From assembly GCF_902459465.1 (NCBI RefSeq), contig NC_047083.1, forward strand, positions 9,911,526-9,975,525: DNA of 64,000 nucleotides, given 5' to 3'. Positions 47,505 through 60,199 of this stretch are shown one piece after another. The notes beneath the pieces are model-generated. The model did no database searches. It was given only the letters and a program-made list of their open reading frames with translations, and was not told the DNA's origin. This stretch comes from Asterias rubens (taxonomy: Eukaryota; Echinodermata; Asteroidea; Forcipulatida; Asteriidae). Made by a program: the position numbers and the translations under genes. Every line of letters starts with the position of its first letter. Positions within the stretch are counted from its first letter, which is position 1.

Positions 47505-50500
47505 TCACGACGCCATCATGACTGGTCTGGCTTTCTTGGCTTCAAGCGAAGACTCTGCAGCACTCGCAAATCCAGTTCCTCCCTGAGCAGTAGAAATAAA
47601 AAATTAACATTATTAAATACAGACTTTTAGACACTTGTCATTGTAAGGATGTAGGCATGGGTATACACTAGGAGCCTGGCTGGTAAAGCAGAATGCACTT
47701 GGAGATGGCTACTGCCACCAGGGGCAAGTTGCCACCTACTCCTGGGGCTGAAACAGGGTTACCCCCTTCACAGTCCGTAAGGATAGGCATGGGTACCATC
47801 CACTAGGAGCCTGGCTGGTAGAGCAGAATACACTAGGAGAGGGCTACTGACACCAGGGGCAAGTTGCCACCTACTCATGGGGCTGAAACAGGGTTACCCC
47901 CTTCACAGTCTGTAAGGATAGGCATGGGTACCATCCACTAGGAGCCTGGCTGGTAGAGCAGAATACACTAGGAGAGGGCTACTGACACCAGGGGCAAGTT
48001 GCCACCTACTCATGGGGCTGAAACAGGGTTACCCCCTTCACAGTCTGTAAGGATAGGCATGGGTACCATCCACTAGGAGCCTGACTGGTAGAGCAGAATG
48101 CACTAGGAGAGGGCTACTGCCACCAGGGGCAAGTTGCCACCTACTCCTGGGGCTGTAACAGGGTCCCCTTCACAGTCTGTAAGGATGAAGGCTTGGGTAT
48201 CATCCACTAAGAGCCTGACTGGTAGAGCAGAATGCACTACCTCCCTAACTTTTTACAAAGCATTTATGCATAAGTGCCTTACTCATCAAGGGCACAAGTG
48301 CCATGGTCAGGATCCAACAAGCACTCTGCTTGGGGTTCCGTGGGCTAAGACATGCCACACAAAAAAATAATAATAATAATAATAATAATATATATATATT
48401 TTTAAGTAAGCCATAATTTTTGTTCTTCTTTTCTATGCAAGTCGCCAGACACACAAGGCCTGAAGGCCTCTTCAAGGTGTGGGCTACAATTGTTTTTCCC
48501 AGAGGCTGTTGCCACCTACTCCTAGGGCTGAAACAGGGTTACCCCTTTCATAGTCCACACGGATGTAGGCTTGGGTATCATCAGTCCGAAGCCTGGCCGG
48601 TAGAGCAGAAAGCACTACCTCCCTGTGTGACCCAGAATCGCCCCCAAGTTACAATTCAACCTGGGAAGCGGTAGCCAGGGGCTCACCTGAAGATAGTCTC
48701 CGCTATTCGTATAAAACTAACCCTTCTGATTTTGATAATGTCATTCTCCTTCAGTGCGTCTCCTGTGAAGGGGTCCGTCATGTCCTTCTTTATGATTTTC
48801 TTGATACAGTCCATCGTGACGACCTTCCCACTTAAAAAAAAACAATAGAAAAGTACATACTTAAAGTAGGATTATAAATTTTGCGTGGTAGAAGTACAAC
48901 TGAGAGAGGTTTGCAGTAGCACCATGTGAAAATCTCTTTTGAGTAGTGTTGATTCTGAGAATAACTGGTTGTTAAGGACTCCCACCTTTGTGTACCAACG
49001 AGCCCATCCCATCCACCAGTTAATACTTTACAAGGCAGTAAATATTGAAGTGTGAAAGTACGCTGGAAGTGTCGTGGCCGAGCAATTAAAAGAGTACGGA
49101 ATTCAAACTCTGGTGTTTCTGATCAGCAGAGTGTGGGTTGGAATCCCCAGCCGTGACACTTAAGCAAGACATTTAACCATTGCTTCGTCCTTCGGATGGG
49201 ACGTAAAGCCGTTGGTCCCATGTGTTGTGTAACGCATGTAAAAGAACCCAGTGCACTTATCAAAAAGAAAAGGGGTTCGCCCCGATATTCCTGGCTGAGG
49301 CTGCGGCTGAGGCTTGTAAACCCTTATATATTAACAGTTTAGATGTAAGTTTTGCATCAGGTCAAGTAATATAATTTTGGTTACCCTTAAACCGACGTGT
49401 TTTATATTAAGCACTATATCCTGTGTTCTGTGAAAATATTCAACAGGCTTAAATGTTATATTTGTATACAGTCACATAAATTTACCTTGGTCGCAGCACA
49501 GCACAAGGCGTCTTGTTTGATAAGATGTCATGCGTGACAGCACATTTGTACCGGATCTGCTTGGCCACCAGAGGGCGCTTGTCGTTGACGTCATCAGCTC
49601 GTACGAAGTTCACCTGGATAAGATTCTTTATCCTCAGAGGCTTCTTGCTCATGGGGCAGTAAACTGCTTTGCTCTGTAGATTTAAAAGTGCGATAATAAT
49701 AAGTTTATACAAAGTGCTATTTTTAGGTAGATCAAGGTGCTGTGACAAAAAGAAAATAACGCAATAAAAGCGTAATTTTTGTTAACAATAGACCCCTTGC
49801 AATACGCGCAGCGTACTCACATGTGCCTATCCCGAGTGTCATTTTGGGTGTCAAAATCTTATACAAACATGCACAACAGAGAGATGACACCCAAAATTAC
49901 GCGCATTGTTCAGGGGCGCGTTCTATATTTTGTGACTTGTTTTACTCATTTCTCAAAAACTACAGCACCACAGTAATTAATATTTGAAGGGAAGCTTACT
50001 ACTATCTTTATCTTCAGTGTGAGTTTAATGAAAATCTGTGGACATTTTAAAACGGTACCTGAATCCTTTCAGACTTAAATAGAAAGTGCTTACAGGTTTT
50101 TGAACTAAAGTCGCCTTGGCTTGAGGTGTTAATGATGGAATCCAGAAACTTGGAAGTTCTGATTTCTTGTCGCCGTTTTCAGAGACAGCTGCTGCTGCTG
50201 CTGCTGCTGCAGTGCCGCTGCTGCTGCTGGTGCTTGGGGTCTCGGAATGATCAAGTTTGGCCCTTTTGGTGGGTGGGGCCTCAGAGAAGGGGTTGAGGGG
50301 CTTACTGGTGATACTACGCTCTGGAAAAAGAAAGAAAACAAATTCAGGGATGAACGGCGAAAGAAAAAAAAACTGCATTAAAAATAAATATTTCATAATG
50401 GACGGAAAAGGCAGGTAATGTTTTTTGTCCATTTTAAATATGGAGATTTGAGAATGATTAATTAAAAAGAAAATGGCTACAGCAGGATTTGACGTCAAGC

Positions 50501-52524
50501 AGTTGGTCCCATGTGTTGTGTAACGCATGTAAACAAACCCAGTGCACTTATCGAAAAGAGAAGGGGTTGCCCCGGTGTTCCTGGCTGTGGCTGCTGTATG
50601 CGCCGTAGCACCTTGTAAACCCTTATAAGGTGCTAAATTTTGGGTCTCAAAATTCATCTTTCTGCAAGTTTGTATACACTTAGTGCATCGAGTACCTTGT
50701 TTGGTAGATACGTAACCTAAAGACTTCGATATTATTATTATTAAATTCAAAGAAAATCACTTCTTTCTCAAAAAACTACGTTATGCTAATAATTACTTTG
50801 AGTATTTACCAATAGTGTCCACTGCCTTTAAGAGGCGACCCTTTAAAGTAAAGTTCTAAGAATTCCATCTCCGTACCTTTCTCAATGAAAGCCTTGACCT
50901 TGTCTTCCTTCACTGTCTTCTTCACTTGGCTCACCTCTTCCTAAAAAAAAAAAAAAAAAAATTTATCAAATGAATAATATAAATTATAAACAGCCTTTAT
51001 AAAAGTTTCTGACAAAAATGCCATTCAAGGGTGCAAGTTCGCAAATTTAGACAAAGTCCAGAAAACTCAAAACAAACCATCGTTAAATTTATAAGGCACC
51101 AGTACAGTAGGCTTAAAACAAAGGTGAGATTGAAGCAAAGTTTTGAAATTGGTTAATAAAGTAGATTGCCTGATTTTTATTTTATTTTTATGCACGTTGC
51201 CTGACACACAAGGCCTGAAGGACACTTCAAGGTGTGGGCTACAATTATTTTGTTTTCCAGAGGCAGTTGCCACCTACTCCTAGGGCTGAAACAGGGTTAC
51301 CCCTTTTACAGTCCATACGGATGTAGGCTTGGGTATCATCGGTCCGAAGCCTATAGACGTTAGAGCAGAAAGCACTACCTCCCCAATTTCACGTAGCAAG
51401 TGTCATGACCGGGACTCGAACCCACACTCTGCTGGTCAAACACCAATGAAGAAGATGATTCCATAGAAACGTAGAAATCACATCCCTAACGCCTAATACT
51501 GATTATAATAATAATATTTACATACTCACGTATCCGCCCTGCTGGGTGTTCAAGGCACAGTAAACCCCCCCCCCCCGCCCCCGAAAAAAATAAAATAAAA
51601 ATACCAACCAGTTGGAGGCGACACTGGCGATGGTATTCCTTCATCTGTTTCTCATAGTCTTGTTTCTGCTTCAAGACATACTCAATAATTGCCTCCTTGT
51701 CATACAGATACCCCTCCTCACTGGAAAAGATAAGATTTGGGGTTGAGAGTGTTATGGCCGAGTGTTTAAGAACATCGAATTCAAGTTCTGGTTGACATAG
51801 ACACTGGACACTAATGGTAATTGTCAAAGACCAGTCTTCTTACTTGGTGTATCTCAACATGCATAAAATAAAAAAATCTGTGAAATTTTGTGCTTTCAGA
51901 TGCTTGATTTCGTGACCTCAAATTCTAAATCCGAGGTCTTGAAATCAAATTCGTGGAAAATTACTTCTTTCTCAAAAACTATGTCACTTCAGAGGGAGCT
52001 GTTTTCTCACAATGTTTTCTACTATCAACCTCTCCTATTACTCGTTACTAAGTAAGGTGTTATGCTAATAATAGTGTCCACTGCCTTTAAGTCATCGGGG
52101 TGTCGGTTCGAATCCCAGTCATGACACTTGTGTCCTCAGGCAAGATACTTTCCCAATAATTGCTCCTCTTCATCCAGGGGTATAAACGAGTCAACCCTTG
52201 GGACAGTAAGCCCTGAATGTACATCCCGCAGCGTAAATACAGGCGCATCTCCTGATTGCCATTTTGTGGGTCAAAAATGTACAAAGGAAGGGATTCCCAA
52301 AAAGGCAGAAATGGTCGACGCACATTGTTCGCAGACACCATCTTTTTCTGCGCGTTTTTGACACTCAAAATGGCGGACAGGAGGTGTGCGTTGTGAATAG
52401 GGTATATACAGTACATACGTTATGACTGGGTTGGCGCAGGGCTGTAGGGTCAAGCAACAACAATCAAAGTCACCCACGGAGTCCTTCCCAAGCCGGGTCT
52501 TGTTAGTTCCATAGCCGGATTGAG
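47505..52524 (-). CDS. NOSIP: NOSIP copy B, exons 2 to last
   Basis: Seven exons correspond one to one with copy A and have the same lengths: 52419-52524, 51609-51720, 50877-50940, 50094-50320, 49486-49673, 48722-48830 and 47505-47582. The encoded protein differs from copy A at only two residues that I can see: Lys to Asn after RADDV, and Gln to Leu at the end of the CRLQ exon, where the donor is also rebuilt as GTTGGT. Cys motifs of the RING-like halves (FDCCC, LQPC, YCPMSKKP, KCAVTHD, PCAVL) and the poly-Ala tract are kept. Introns carry the same SINEs and nested MITE as copy A, but a longer minisatellite. The first coding exon is again not visible up to the TRIM4 locus. Both copies look translatable from exon 2 on. 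Confidence 0.94.
47641..48245. repeat. minisatellite, 135-bp unit, in the last NOSIP-B intron
   Basis: Unit starts near 47645, 47780, 47915, 48050 and 48181, spaced 135, 135, 135 and 131 bp. The two units at about 47780 and 47915 are nearly identical, as expected for recent unequal exchange. Copy A has only about two and a half units. An (ATA)n then (TA)n microsatellite at 48365-48400 is also specific to this copy. Confidence 0.88.
49073..49322 (+). mobile_element. tRNA-derived SINE (type 2) in NOSIP-B intron
   Basis: Counterpart of 17747-18003, inherited with the duplication. Confidence 0.85.
50485..50831 (+). mobile_element. SINE fragment and truncated MITE A in NOSIP-B intron
   Basis: The SINE body at 50485-50645 matches 19277-19435. 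The MITE right end at 50745-50831 lacks about 70 bp present in copy A, including the cagctcaacaagaaagg phrase. Confidence 0.75.
51745..52215 (+). mobile_element. SINE interrupted by MITE family A, copy B
   Basis: Head 51745-51798 (ttatggccgagtgtttaaga), MITE 51799-52091, SINE remainder from gtcatcggggtgtcggttcg at about 52092. Same nesting as at 20475-20960, so it predates the NOSIP duplication. Confidence 0.8.
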
Positions 52525-53309
52525 CTGCAAGGTTAACGAACAAAGAATTTCATAAGGGCGTCACAATTTATTTAGTCTCTTGTAATCTGGTTAATACATT
52601 ATAGAACCTTTATAAAAAACTTATTGATTGAGGAGCATCATTTACAGGCATTGAGAAGTATCGCTTAAAGGGAGACGATTCTTTAAAAAATTGATCAATA
52701 AAAAATAAAAAATAAAAAAATACCACATTTCAAAATATTTAAATTCTTGTTTTATATGGAACCTTGAAGTATTTATAAATGCACTTTTGTATTTTATTTA
52801 GCATGTTTAGTCAGATTATAAAACCATGACTTGTCTCAAATCAGTTTGTGATGAAATCACAGCAACTAAAATAAAAATGTACACCAAAGTTCTTCTTTGC
52901 CCAATTGGTGCTAAGCACAAGTTCAATTCATGCTAGAGTCCCATAGCAAATTGTGCTAAGCAAAATCTCACATTAATTCTAGAACCTAGAAGTGTAACCA
53001 ACTTATTGATTCAGAATTATCATTTAAAGACTAATGTCATGATCAAACAATGTAGCAAGCATATCAATGTATGGAATTGTGAACTCTTAAAAGTGATTTG
53101 GTGTTAGAAAAAAAAACTGTCTAGGGTGAGACTCAAACCAAAGACCTCCAGATTAATTGTATTGTATTGTAATGTTTTATTCCAAACTGGAAGACACCCC
53201 GTAGCACTGGGGAGGGTAACAATTTATATAAAAACAAAATACAGTTAATGAATAAGTCATACGGAAAGGAATTTAACTTAGAACAAAAACAAATAATCAC
53301 ACAGCATAT

Positions 53310-53960
53310 AGCATTCATCTAAACAAGTCTGCATGAGCAATAATCAACTGCAATGTCCATCTTGATTTATTGACAATGTCTAAAGTTGGGAGTATAATAA
53401 GAGACAGATATAGCATTCATCTAAACAAGTCTACATGAGCAAAAATCAACTGCAATGCCCCTTATTTTTGACCGCGCGAGGGCACTACAAATAGTATTTT
53501 GATCACTTCCGGGGGTACACGGGATTCGCCCTGCACAAATTAATAGGCGTTATGTCACTTTTGTTGCGCCGTAGTGTCAATTTGCTTTAGAGGTGGATTA
53601 TAACGGCTCCTTTAAAAGTCTTATTGTCTGTGATGGATTGGCTGTCTGTGGTTATAATGTGTTCCAATCTTTAAAAACTGTTTTGTGTATGAATGAATAT
53701 ACCCCCGAAAGTGATTGAGAGCGCCCTCACGCGGTCAAAAATATGGCCCATATCAATCTAGATTTATTGACAATGTCTAAAGTTGGGAGTACAATAAGAG
53801 ACAGATATAGCATTCATCTAAACAAGTCTGCATGAGCAATAATCAACTGCAATATCAATCTAGATTTATTGACAATGTCTAAAGTTGGGAGTACAATAAG
53901 AGACAGATATAGCATTCATCTAAACAAGTCTGCATGAGCAATAATCAACTGCAATGTCCA
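53310..53960. repeat. about 102-bp tandem repeat with a transposon inside (TRIM4 3' flank)
   Basis: Units lie at about 53310-53455, 53757-53860 and 53861-53960, with the family F element at 53457-53750 between them. Confidence 0.8.
53457..53750. mobile_element. MITE family F, about 294 bp, present only in copy B
   Basis: The inverted termini are ccttatttttgaccgcgcga on the left and the complement-matching cgcggtcaaaaatatggccc on the right, about 30 bp with few mismatches. It interrupts a satellite unit (ctgcaat then atcaatctag), so the empty site is known from neighbouring units. Superfamily not assigned. Confidence 0.8.
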
Positions 53961-54442
53961 TCTTGGTTAATATAAAGATCAAACTTACTCTATAAACTAC
54001 AATTCAACTACTTTACAGTCTAGTCAGTATGTGCAAACAATGATTTGAAATCATGAACAAAATGATTTCTGTTGTAGTGGTTTCTTGAAACCGCCCAAAA
54101 CAACAACAAAAAGTACAAAAAGGAACGTTCAGGAGAAATGGGCAATTAGCATGAAATCAAATAGCCACTTTCAACTGTGTTTTAAATAACTTTTATGAAT
54201 GCACACAGATATTGGGCCATCTGGGTCACAAGAAAATAGTGAAAAACATGAATGATGCAAAATTTAAATGAGCAAAACGTTCACCGAGCAATAAACTCCA
54301 AACAGGAAATTAGTTTTATTTATTTCTCATCAAATGAGACATTTCAGACATAAATATTTCAAGGGATGTTTTCTGCCATCACCATCATTAGATGGTGTAA
54401 GTTTTATGTAAATCTGTAATCTGAGCAATTCTGTAATGTTCC

Positions 54443-55525
54443 TAAACACCCTGGACACAATTGGTAATTACTCAAAATAATTGTTAGCATAAAAACTTAC
54501 TTTTTAATGAGCAATAGTATGAGACATGGTGAGAAACGGCTCCCTCTGAAGTAGGTAGTTTATGAGAAAGAAGTAATTTCTCACTAAAACATTTGAATTG
54601 AAATCAAGACCTCGGCTAAGGTCTCGAAATCAAAGATCTGAAAGCACTCAACTTGTGAGGCAAGCTTTTTTCTTTCTTCCATTACTCTCTCGCAACTTCG
54701 ACGACCAATTGGGTTGCAATTTTACAGGTTTGCTATTTTATGTTTAGATACACAAGTGAGAAGACTGGTCTTTGACAAAAACCAAGTGTCTCCAGTACCT
54801 TTAAATGTGATGATAACAATAAAATAAACAATTCACATTATTTTAGCTCTTATGGCATTTTCATAATTGCTTACAACTTTCCAATAACAAAGGGAATCTG
54901 ACTTACAAAGCAATTATGGCCAATATACAATAGTTAGCTTTACTACATTTTAATGAGTAATGATTTTAAAAGCAACTCTTTGCATGCAATGTTAAACTTC
55001 ATTGATTGCTTCTCTTATCAAAAGGAAAAGGTTGCACTACTTAATGAACAACCCCATAATGTAACAATCAACCCTTTGCATGCTTCTATTTCTTGCAAAT
55101 ACTAGTTCCTGCCCTATGGAATGTTTTTACAAAACCACTTAAAGCCAGTGGACACTATTGGTAATTGTCAAAGACTAGCCTTCACAGTTGGTGTATCTCA
55201 ACATATGCATAAAATAACAAACCTGTGAAAATTTGAGCTCAATCGGACATCAAACTTGTGAGATAATAATGAAAGAAAAAACACCCTTGTCACACGGAAG
55301 TTCTGTGCCTTTAGATGGTTTTATTCGAGACCTCAAGTTCTAAACTTAAGGTCTTGAAATCAAATTCATGGAAAATTAGATCTTTCTCGAAAACTATGGC
55401 ATATCAGAGGGAGTTGTTTCTCACAATGTTTTATACCATCAACCTCTCCCCATTACTCGTCATCAAGAAAGGTTTTATGCTAATAATTATTTTGAGTAAT
55501 TAACGATAGTGTCCACTGCTTTTAA
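54443..55525. mobile_element. two MITE family A copies, TRIM4 3' flank
   Basis: Reversed copy 54443-54803 and forward copy 55139-55525, matching the TRIM2 flank arrangement. Confidence 0.8.
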
Positions 55526-55805
55526 AATAGACAAGCCTGTACTCAAGATATTTTTTCTCAAAACGACATTTTACTGCAAAATGCAAAACAAATAAAAAAT
55601 TACAGAGTTGATTTGCAGCCAAGTATTACAGATTTGATCCACTCAATGTCATAATATTGAGAATAGAAATTGAGTGGTTATTAGCACTTTTTTTTACTGA
55701 AAAATCAGTTTGCATAATTTTGTGATTTAATTTGATTGACATATTGTGATGGTCAGTTTAATCCATGAGACAGTATTTGACCAGTATCATCATAATTAGA
55801 TAACA

Positions 55806-58433
55806 TTACACCTTGTTATAAATCTTCACTGATTTGTAGTCAGCCACTGCAAGCTGCTGACCATCTGATGTCAATGAGATTCCCATTGGGTCATACAGAC
55901 CCTGAGCAATACAGCTGAGAAATCTCCCCTGAGTGTCATACTGATGAATATGACCAGTGCGTACCCCATTGCTCACTGCAATGTAGATAGCTGAGCTGTC
56001 GCAGCATACACCTTTGCAGTATTCAACTTGTTGACTATCAATCTTTGGATTGATGCTGAATAATGAAGTACCAGTGACTTCAACTATGTCTACTTGTTTC
56101 CCCTCACCACTGACTACAACTCTGTCCTTGCTGTCAATGGCCAAGTGGTAAGGTGGTGTCTGAACTGAAACAGTGTCAATGAGTGAACCATCACTGGATC
56201 TGTGTTTAGTTATAACTGACCTCTCTGCATCCCCCACAATGATTGATGTATCCTTCATGATTGCTACACTGCGGAGGTTCACTGATGTCTTGCCCACTTC
56301 ACTATGAGGCACTATGTGTAATTCAAACATCTTGGTGCCATTCCTATTGTACATCTTGACAGAGTTGGTCATATCTACAATCACTAACTGATTCTGGAAT
56401 GCAGCAACAGCCCGAGGGTCTGGAAAACAAAAGAACAAATGGATAGGACCCAATATAATGAATGATGATTCATTTGTAAACCACAATGTACTTTACATTA
56501 TTTTGATTTTTGTACAAATACAAAGATTTTTTTTGTTAAATGTTTCCTGTGTTGTAAAAACTCTTTGAAAGTTGCTTCCAATTTAACTGTATACAATCTG
56601 ACAGTATAACAATAACAACAATTTCTACTGATTGAAATTGTACTGAATTCATTGTTTTTAACTTTTTACCTTTTTTCCCCAGATTTTACCTAAATTGCAT
56701 TTCTTATTGATATTTATTTTAATCATTTTGTATAAACTTCCTTTGTTGGTGTTGGATAGAGGAATGTCAATTATTGAGAATGACAGCAGTAGAGTGGATT
56801 TAGTGATCATGCAGTGGATGAATGTAGTCCTAGTCTACAAGGTACAGTAAAATAGCAAGAACCATTCAATTTCATGACATACAGTTTGACTACCATCCAT
56901 GGAAACCTTGTATTGATCACAACCAATGCTGTGATGTTTAAACATTTTAATGGTTGATTTGAGTTGAGAACTGCAAACAATGTTTGGTAAATATTCTCAA
57001 ATTTGTTTGTGGTATTGGATTGGAATAAATCCTTATTTTAATGGAATATTAAACTTTGACTGTCAACCTGAAAACTAATCATTCAAGAGTACTTTTTGCA
57101 AAGTTTTATCTGAGATTTACAACAATATACCTCCGACTAAAAGATTTGTAAGGAACTTACTGCTTGATAGTGGGAAAGTTTTCTTCTGTTGTCCCTTACT
57201 GTCGTAGATTACCACTCTGTTTTTCCAGTTGTCTGCCACTGCCATCTCATCCCCAGGTACAGAGGCATCAATGTCACAAGCCCCATTGATTCCTTCACCA
57301 TACTCCAAACTAAGCTCCCACTTTGGCTCCTTCATACTCAGGTTACCCAGGGAGATGTCACAAACTCCTGGGGTGAATCCCAGATCGTCCAGGGTCAAAT
57401 CTATCTTAGGTTGATTTTGATCTCCAAGTAATTTCAAGTCCTTACTGATTCTTGGATAGCTTGCAAGGAAGTCAGGCACTGATGAATTCTTGCTGATGTC
57501 TTTGGCAGTTTGCAGTGAATGATTTATTTGCTGTGAGTTTAGACGCACTGTTTGCTCAAATTCCTCCAATTTCTTGTTCCGATCTTTAAGGATAGTTTTT
57601 ATTTCATCCATGATGCGACTCTCTTGAGCTGTTACCTCAGCCCTGATCTCATCCGCTCTGTTCTTCACCTCTGCCATGGTTCTCTTAGCTGCGATGTTGA
57701 GGTTGTCTTTCATTGTTGAGGCAGTTGCTTGAGATTGATCAAGCTTCTTCATGGTTTCTTCAAGGGGAGTAAAGAGTTGAGCCAAAGACTGTTTGTATGT
57801 GGATGAGGCTTGGTTGCAGTCAATATACTCATGTTGTGGTTTACAGTGATCTATGACAGTACAAGCTTGGCAAATCATCATACTACATGTTTTGCAATAA
57901 AACCACATCACTTCACCTTCATGAGTTTGGCATTCTGGATGGCGTTTTGGTTTTGTCTTTTTCATTGCAATCTTTCCATCACTAATATCTTTCAAAGTCG
58001 CTACTATATGGCTTGCCGATGCTGGAATTTGATTGTGTATTTCATTGCAGTTTGCACAGATGATCATGAGGCAGTCACAACAGAAATACGTTGCTTCATT
58101 TTTCTCCTTGCATAATTTACAGACCAACTTGCTGTTTGCAGATAAGCTGACCTGCTCCAGTTGACCTGCAAGACCAGTTAAAATGAAGTTACTCTTGAAA
58201 TCTTCAACACCCGTCTCAGGAAGTTGTGTCTCCTTTCGACACAAAGGACAAATAAGCATCTTTGCATCTTTGTAGTTGGTAGTGTGATATTCAAGTAAGC
58301 AGTGTTTACAGAAGCTGTGAAGACAGTCTAGTAGTTTGGGTTCCCTGTACTCCTTGTGACAAATACTGCACTCCAGATAATCCTTTCGGATTTTCTCCAG
58401 AGCTGAACCTTGTGATGGTTTAGAAAATGCCAT
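55806..58433 (-). CDS. TRIM4: intact RING-B-box-coiled-coil-propeller E3 ligase
   Basis: Exons 57161-58433 and 55806-56419 join through a GTAAGT donor and CCAG acceptor, giving about 628 residues. The start is the ATG at 58433, 8 bases after a TCAG acceptor. Domains are as in TRIM2: RING (CSICHKEYREPK), B-box 1, B-box 2 (WFYCKTCSMMICQAC), coiled coil, propeller ending SVKIYNKV. The gene is a mosaic. Exon 1 from B-box 1 onward and the intron match TRIM2. The RING end and everything upstream match TRIM3 at an offset of about 16.29 kb. The propeller exon is closest to TRIM3 at its start (FQNQLVIVD, NGTKMFE) but has its own loop residues. No stop or shift was found, so it is expected to be functional if transcribed. 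Confidence 0.93.
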
Positions 58434-58526
58434 TTTGATCTGACTAAAAAAAAAGCACAATTAACAAACTAATTAATCAAATATTATAAATCGCAAGGGA
58501 ATCTGACTAGGTAAATTTTAAATCAT

Positions 58527-58746
58527 ATGGGGTTGAACTAAGAAAATTGGACTAGAGTCAGACTCGAACCAGCGATCTCCGGAGTAACGTGTCGGCGCTC
58601 TACCTACTGAGCTATCTAGCCAACATAGAGTGACAAACAACACATGGCTTATAGCTCAGTTGGTAGAGCGCCAGCACATATTATCTGGAGGCAGTTGGTT
58701 CAAGTCACACTCTAGTAAATATTTCTTTGTTCAACCTCAAATAAAA
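58527..58746. mobile_element. head-to-head SINE pair, TRIM4 5' intron
   Basis: Minus-strand SINE 58527-58628 and plus-strand SINE 58646-58746, matching the TRIM3 pair essentially base for base. Confidence 0.75.
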
Positions 58747-59354
58747 AGACTTAACATTCAGTCTGCACAAACAGCTGATTGCTATTCTACATCAAAATGA
58801 ACCATGCATCATACATTAGATGGGAATGTAATGAAGCATTAACATTCTAAGTAAGACTGAAGATTTCTTTGATGTAGCATTTTGCAATCAGCATTTAAGC
58901 AACCATAAGCATACATTTAGTCAGCTAACAAAAATAATTTAATACTAATTGGATTTGGAACTCTTTGGTTCAGCACTGAATATTGGGGATGCCAAATATA
59001 ATAATATGAACTATGGAAATCAAGTCTTTCTGATTAAATGGTTGAGAACACTACGGTGCAAGTATTTTACAATATTTTGTTACAAATAAGTGGATCTGCT
59101 GCACTTTTCTTGAAAATAGCTATTTTTGTCTAGCAGTTTAAGCATAAAAATAATTTATGTCTCACTGAGATTATTTTTGTGACTTTGTTTTACTATAAGT
59201 ATAATTTCTCAAAAACTACACATCCTCAGCAAGCATAAAATTTTGTAAAAAAACTGCACAAATTAAGTGGTATTGTTATACAATCTTAGGCCTGTTTTAA
59301 ATAAGCTGGCAAAGTATTTTAGCAAAAATGAATCAGATTGTGATCTGAACTCAC

Positions 59355-59560
59355 CTAAGCACTTAGTATAGTTCAAAAAGATGTCCAAGATACGTCTGCA
59401 ATCCTGTCAGAATGTTCACTGAGTTAACAGCAGTCTCTTATTTCCTGGTAGAACGCAGGATTATGTCGCAACAAATACAGTCACAAAAACACCTACGTAG
59501 CAAGTTTGTATTATATTATGTACTTTGCAGGGTGTGTCCACAGTTGCTGGATCAATACAT
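59355..59560 (-). other. probable non-coding first exon of TRIM4
   Basis: GTGAGT donor at 59349-59354 on the minus strand; same exon-like block as in TRIM3; 5' limit unknown. Confidence 0.35.
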
Positions 59561-59842
59561 ATACATGTACAGTGTACAACTTTGGTACTGCAGTACTGTA
59601 CATTGTGTATGTTGACACTGAACTTCAGTGTCAAAGGTCATGGAGCTAGCGATACTGCACCTCTGTGTGTTGTCTGAGCTGTTATCAATGAACTTGGCAG
59701 TGTATTGTACATGGTGTACTGTAAACAACTCCATGGGTGCACAATACGATACATACATAGAGTGATGAAGTTGTAAAGAGCGATACAGAAATAGGTTATT
59801 ATATATATTACTACCGTCTACAGTATGAAAGGTCTGGACCCA

Positions 59843-60055
59843 ATTTCATAGAGCTGCTAAGCACAATTAAATTTCTTCTCTGGTAAAAACAGGATTATCA
59901 ACCAAATTTTCATTTGTTGCATTGCTTGATACTTAGCTGTTTGCTAAATCCTGAAAATCTTGTGGAAATTTGGTTTGTAATCCTGTTTTTAACAAGGAAG
60001 AAATTCCATGCTAAGCAAATGTTTGTGCTTACAGGCTTTATGAAATAGGGCCCTG
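59843..60055. mobile_element. palindromic repeat (family C), TRIM4 upstream
   Basis: Counterpart of 43556-43770. Confidence 0.7.
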
Positions 60056-60199
60056 TATGCTACAGGAAATATAACTATACACAGGTGCACTTTAGTATTT
60101 TATTTCAAGTCAGATTATTAAAAACCATGACTTGTCTCAAATCATTTTGTGATGAAATCACAGCAACTAAAATAAAAATGTACACCAGAGTTCTTCTTT

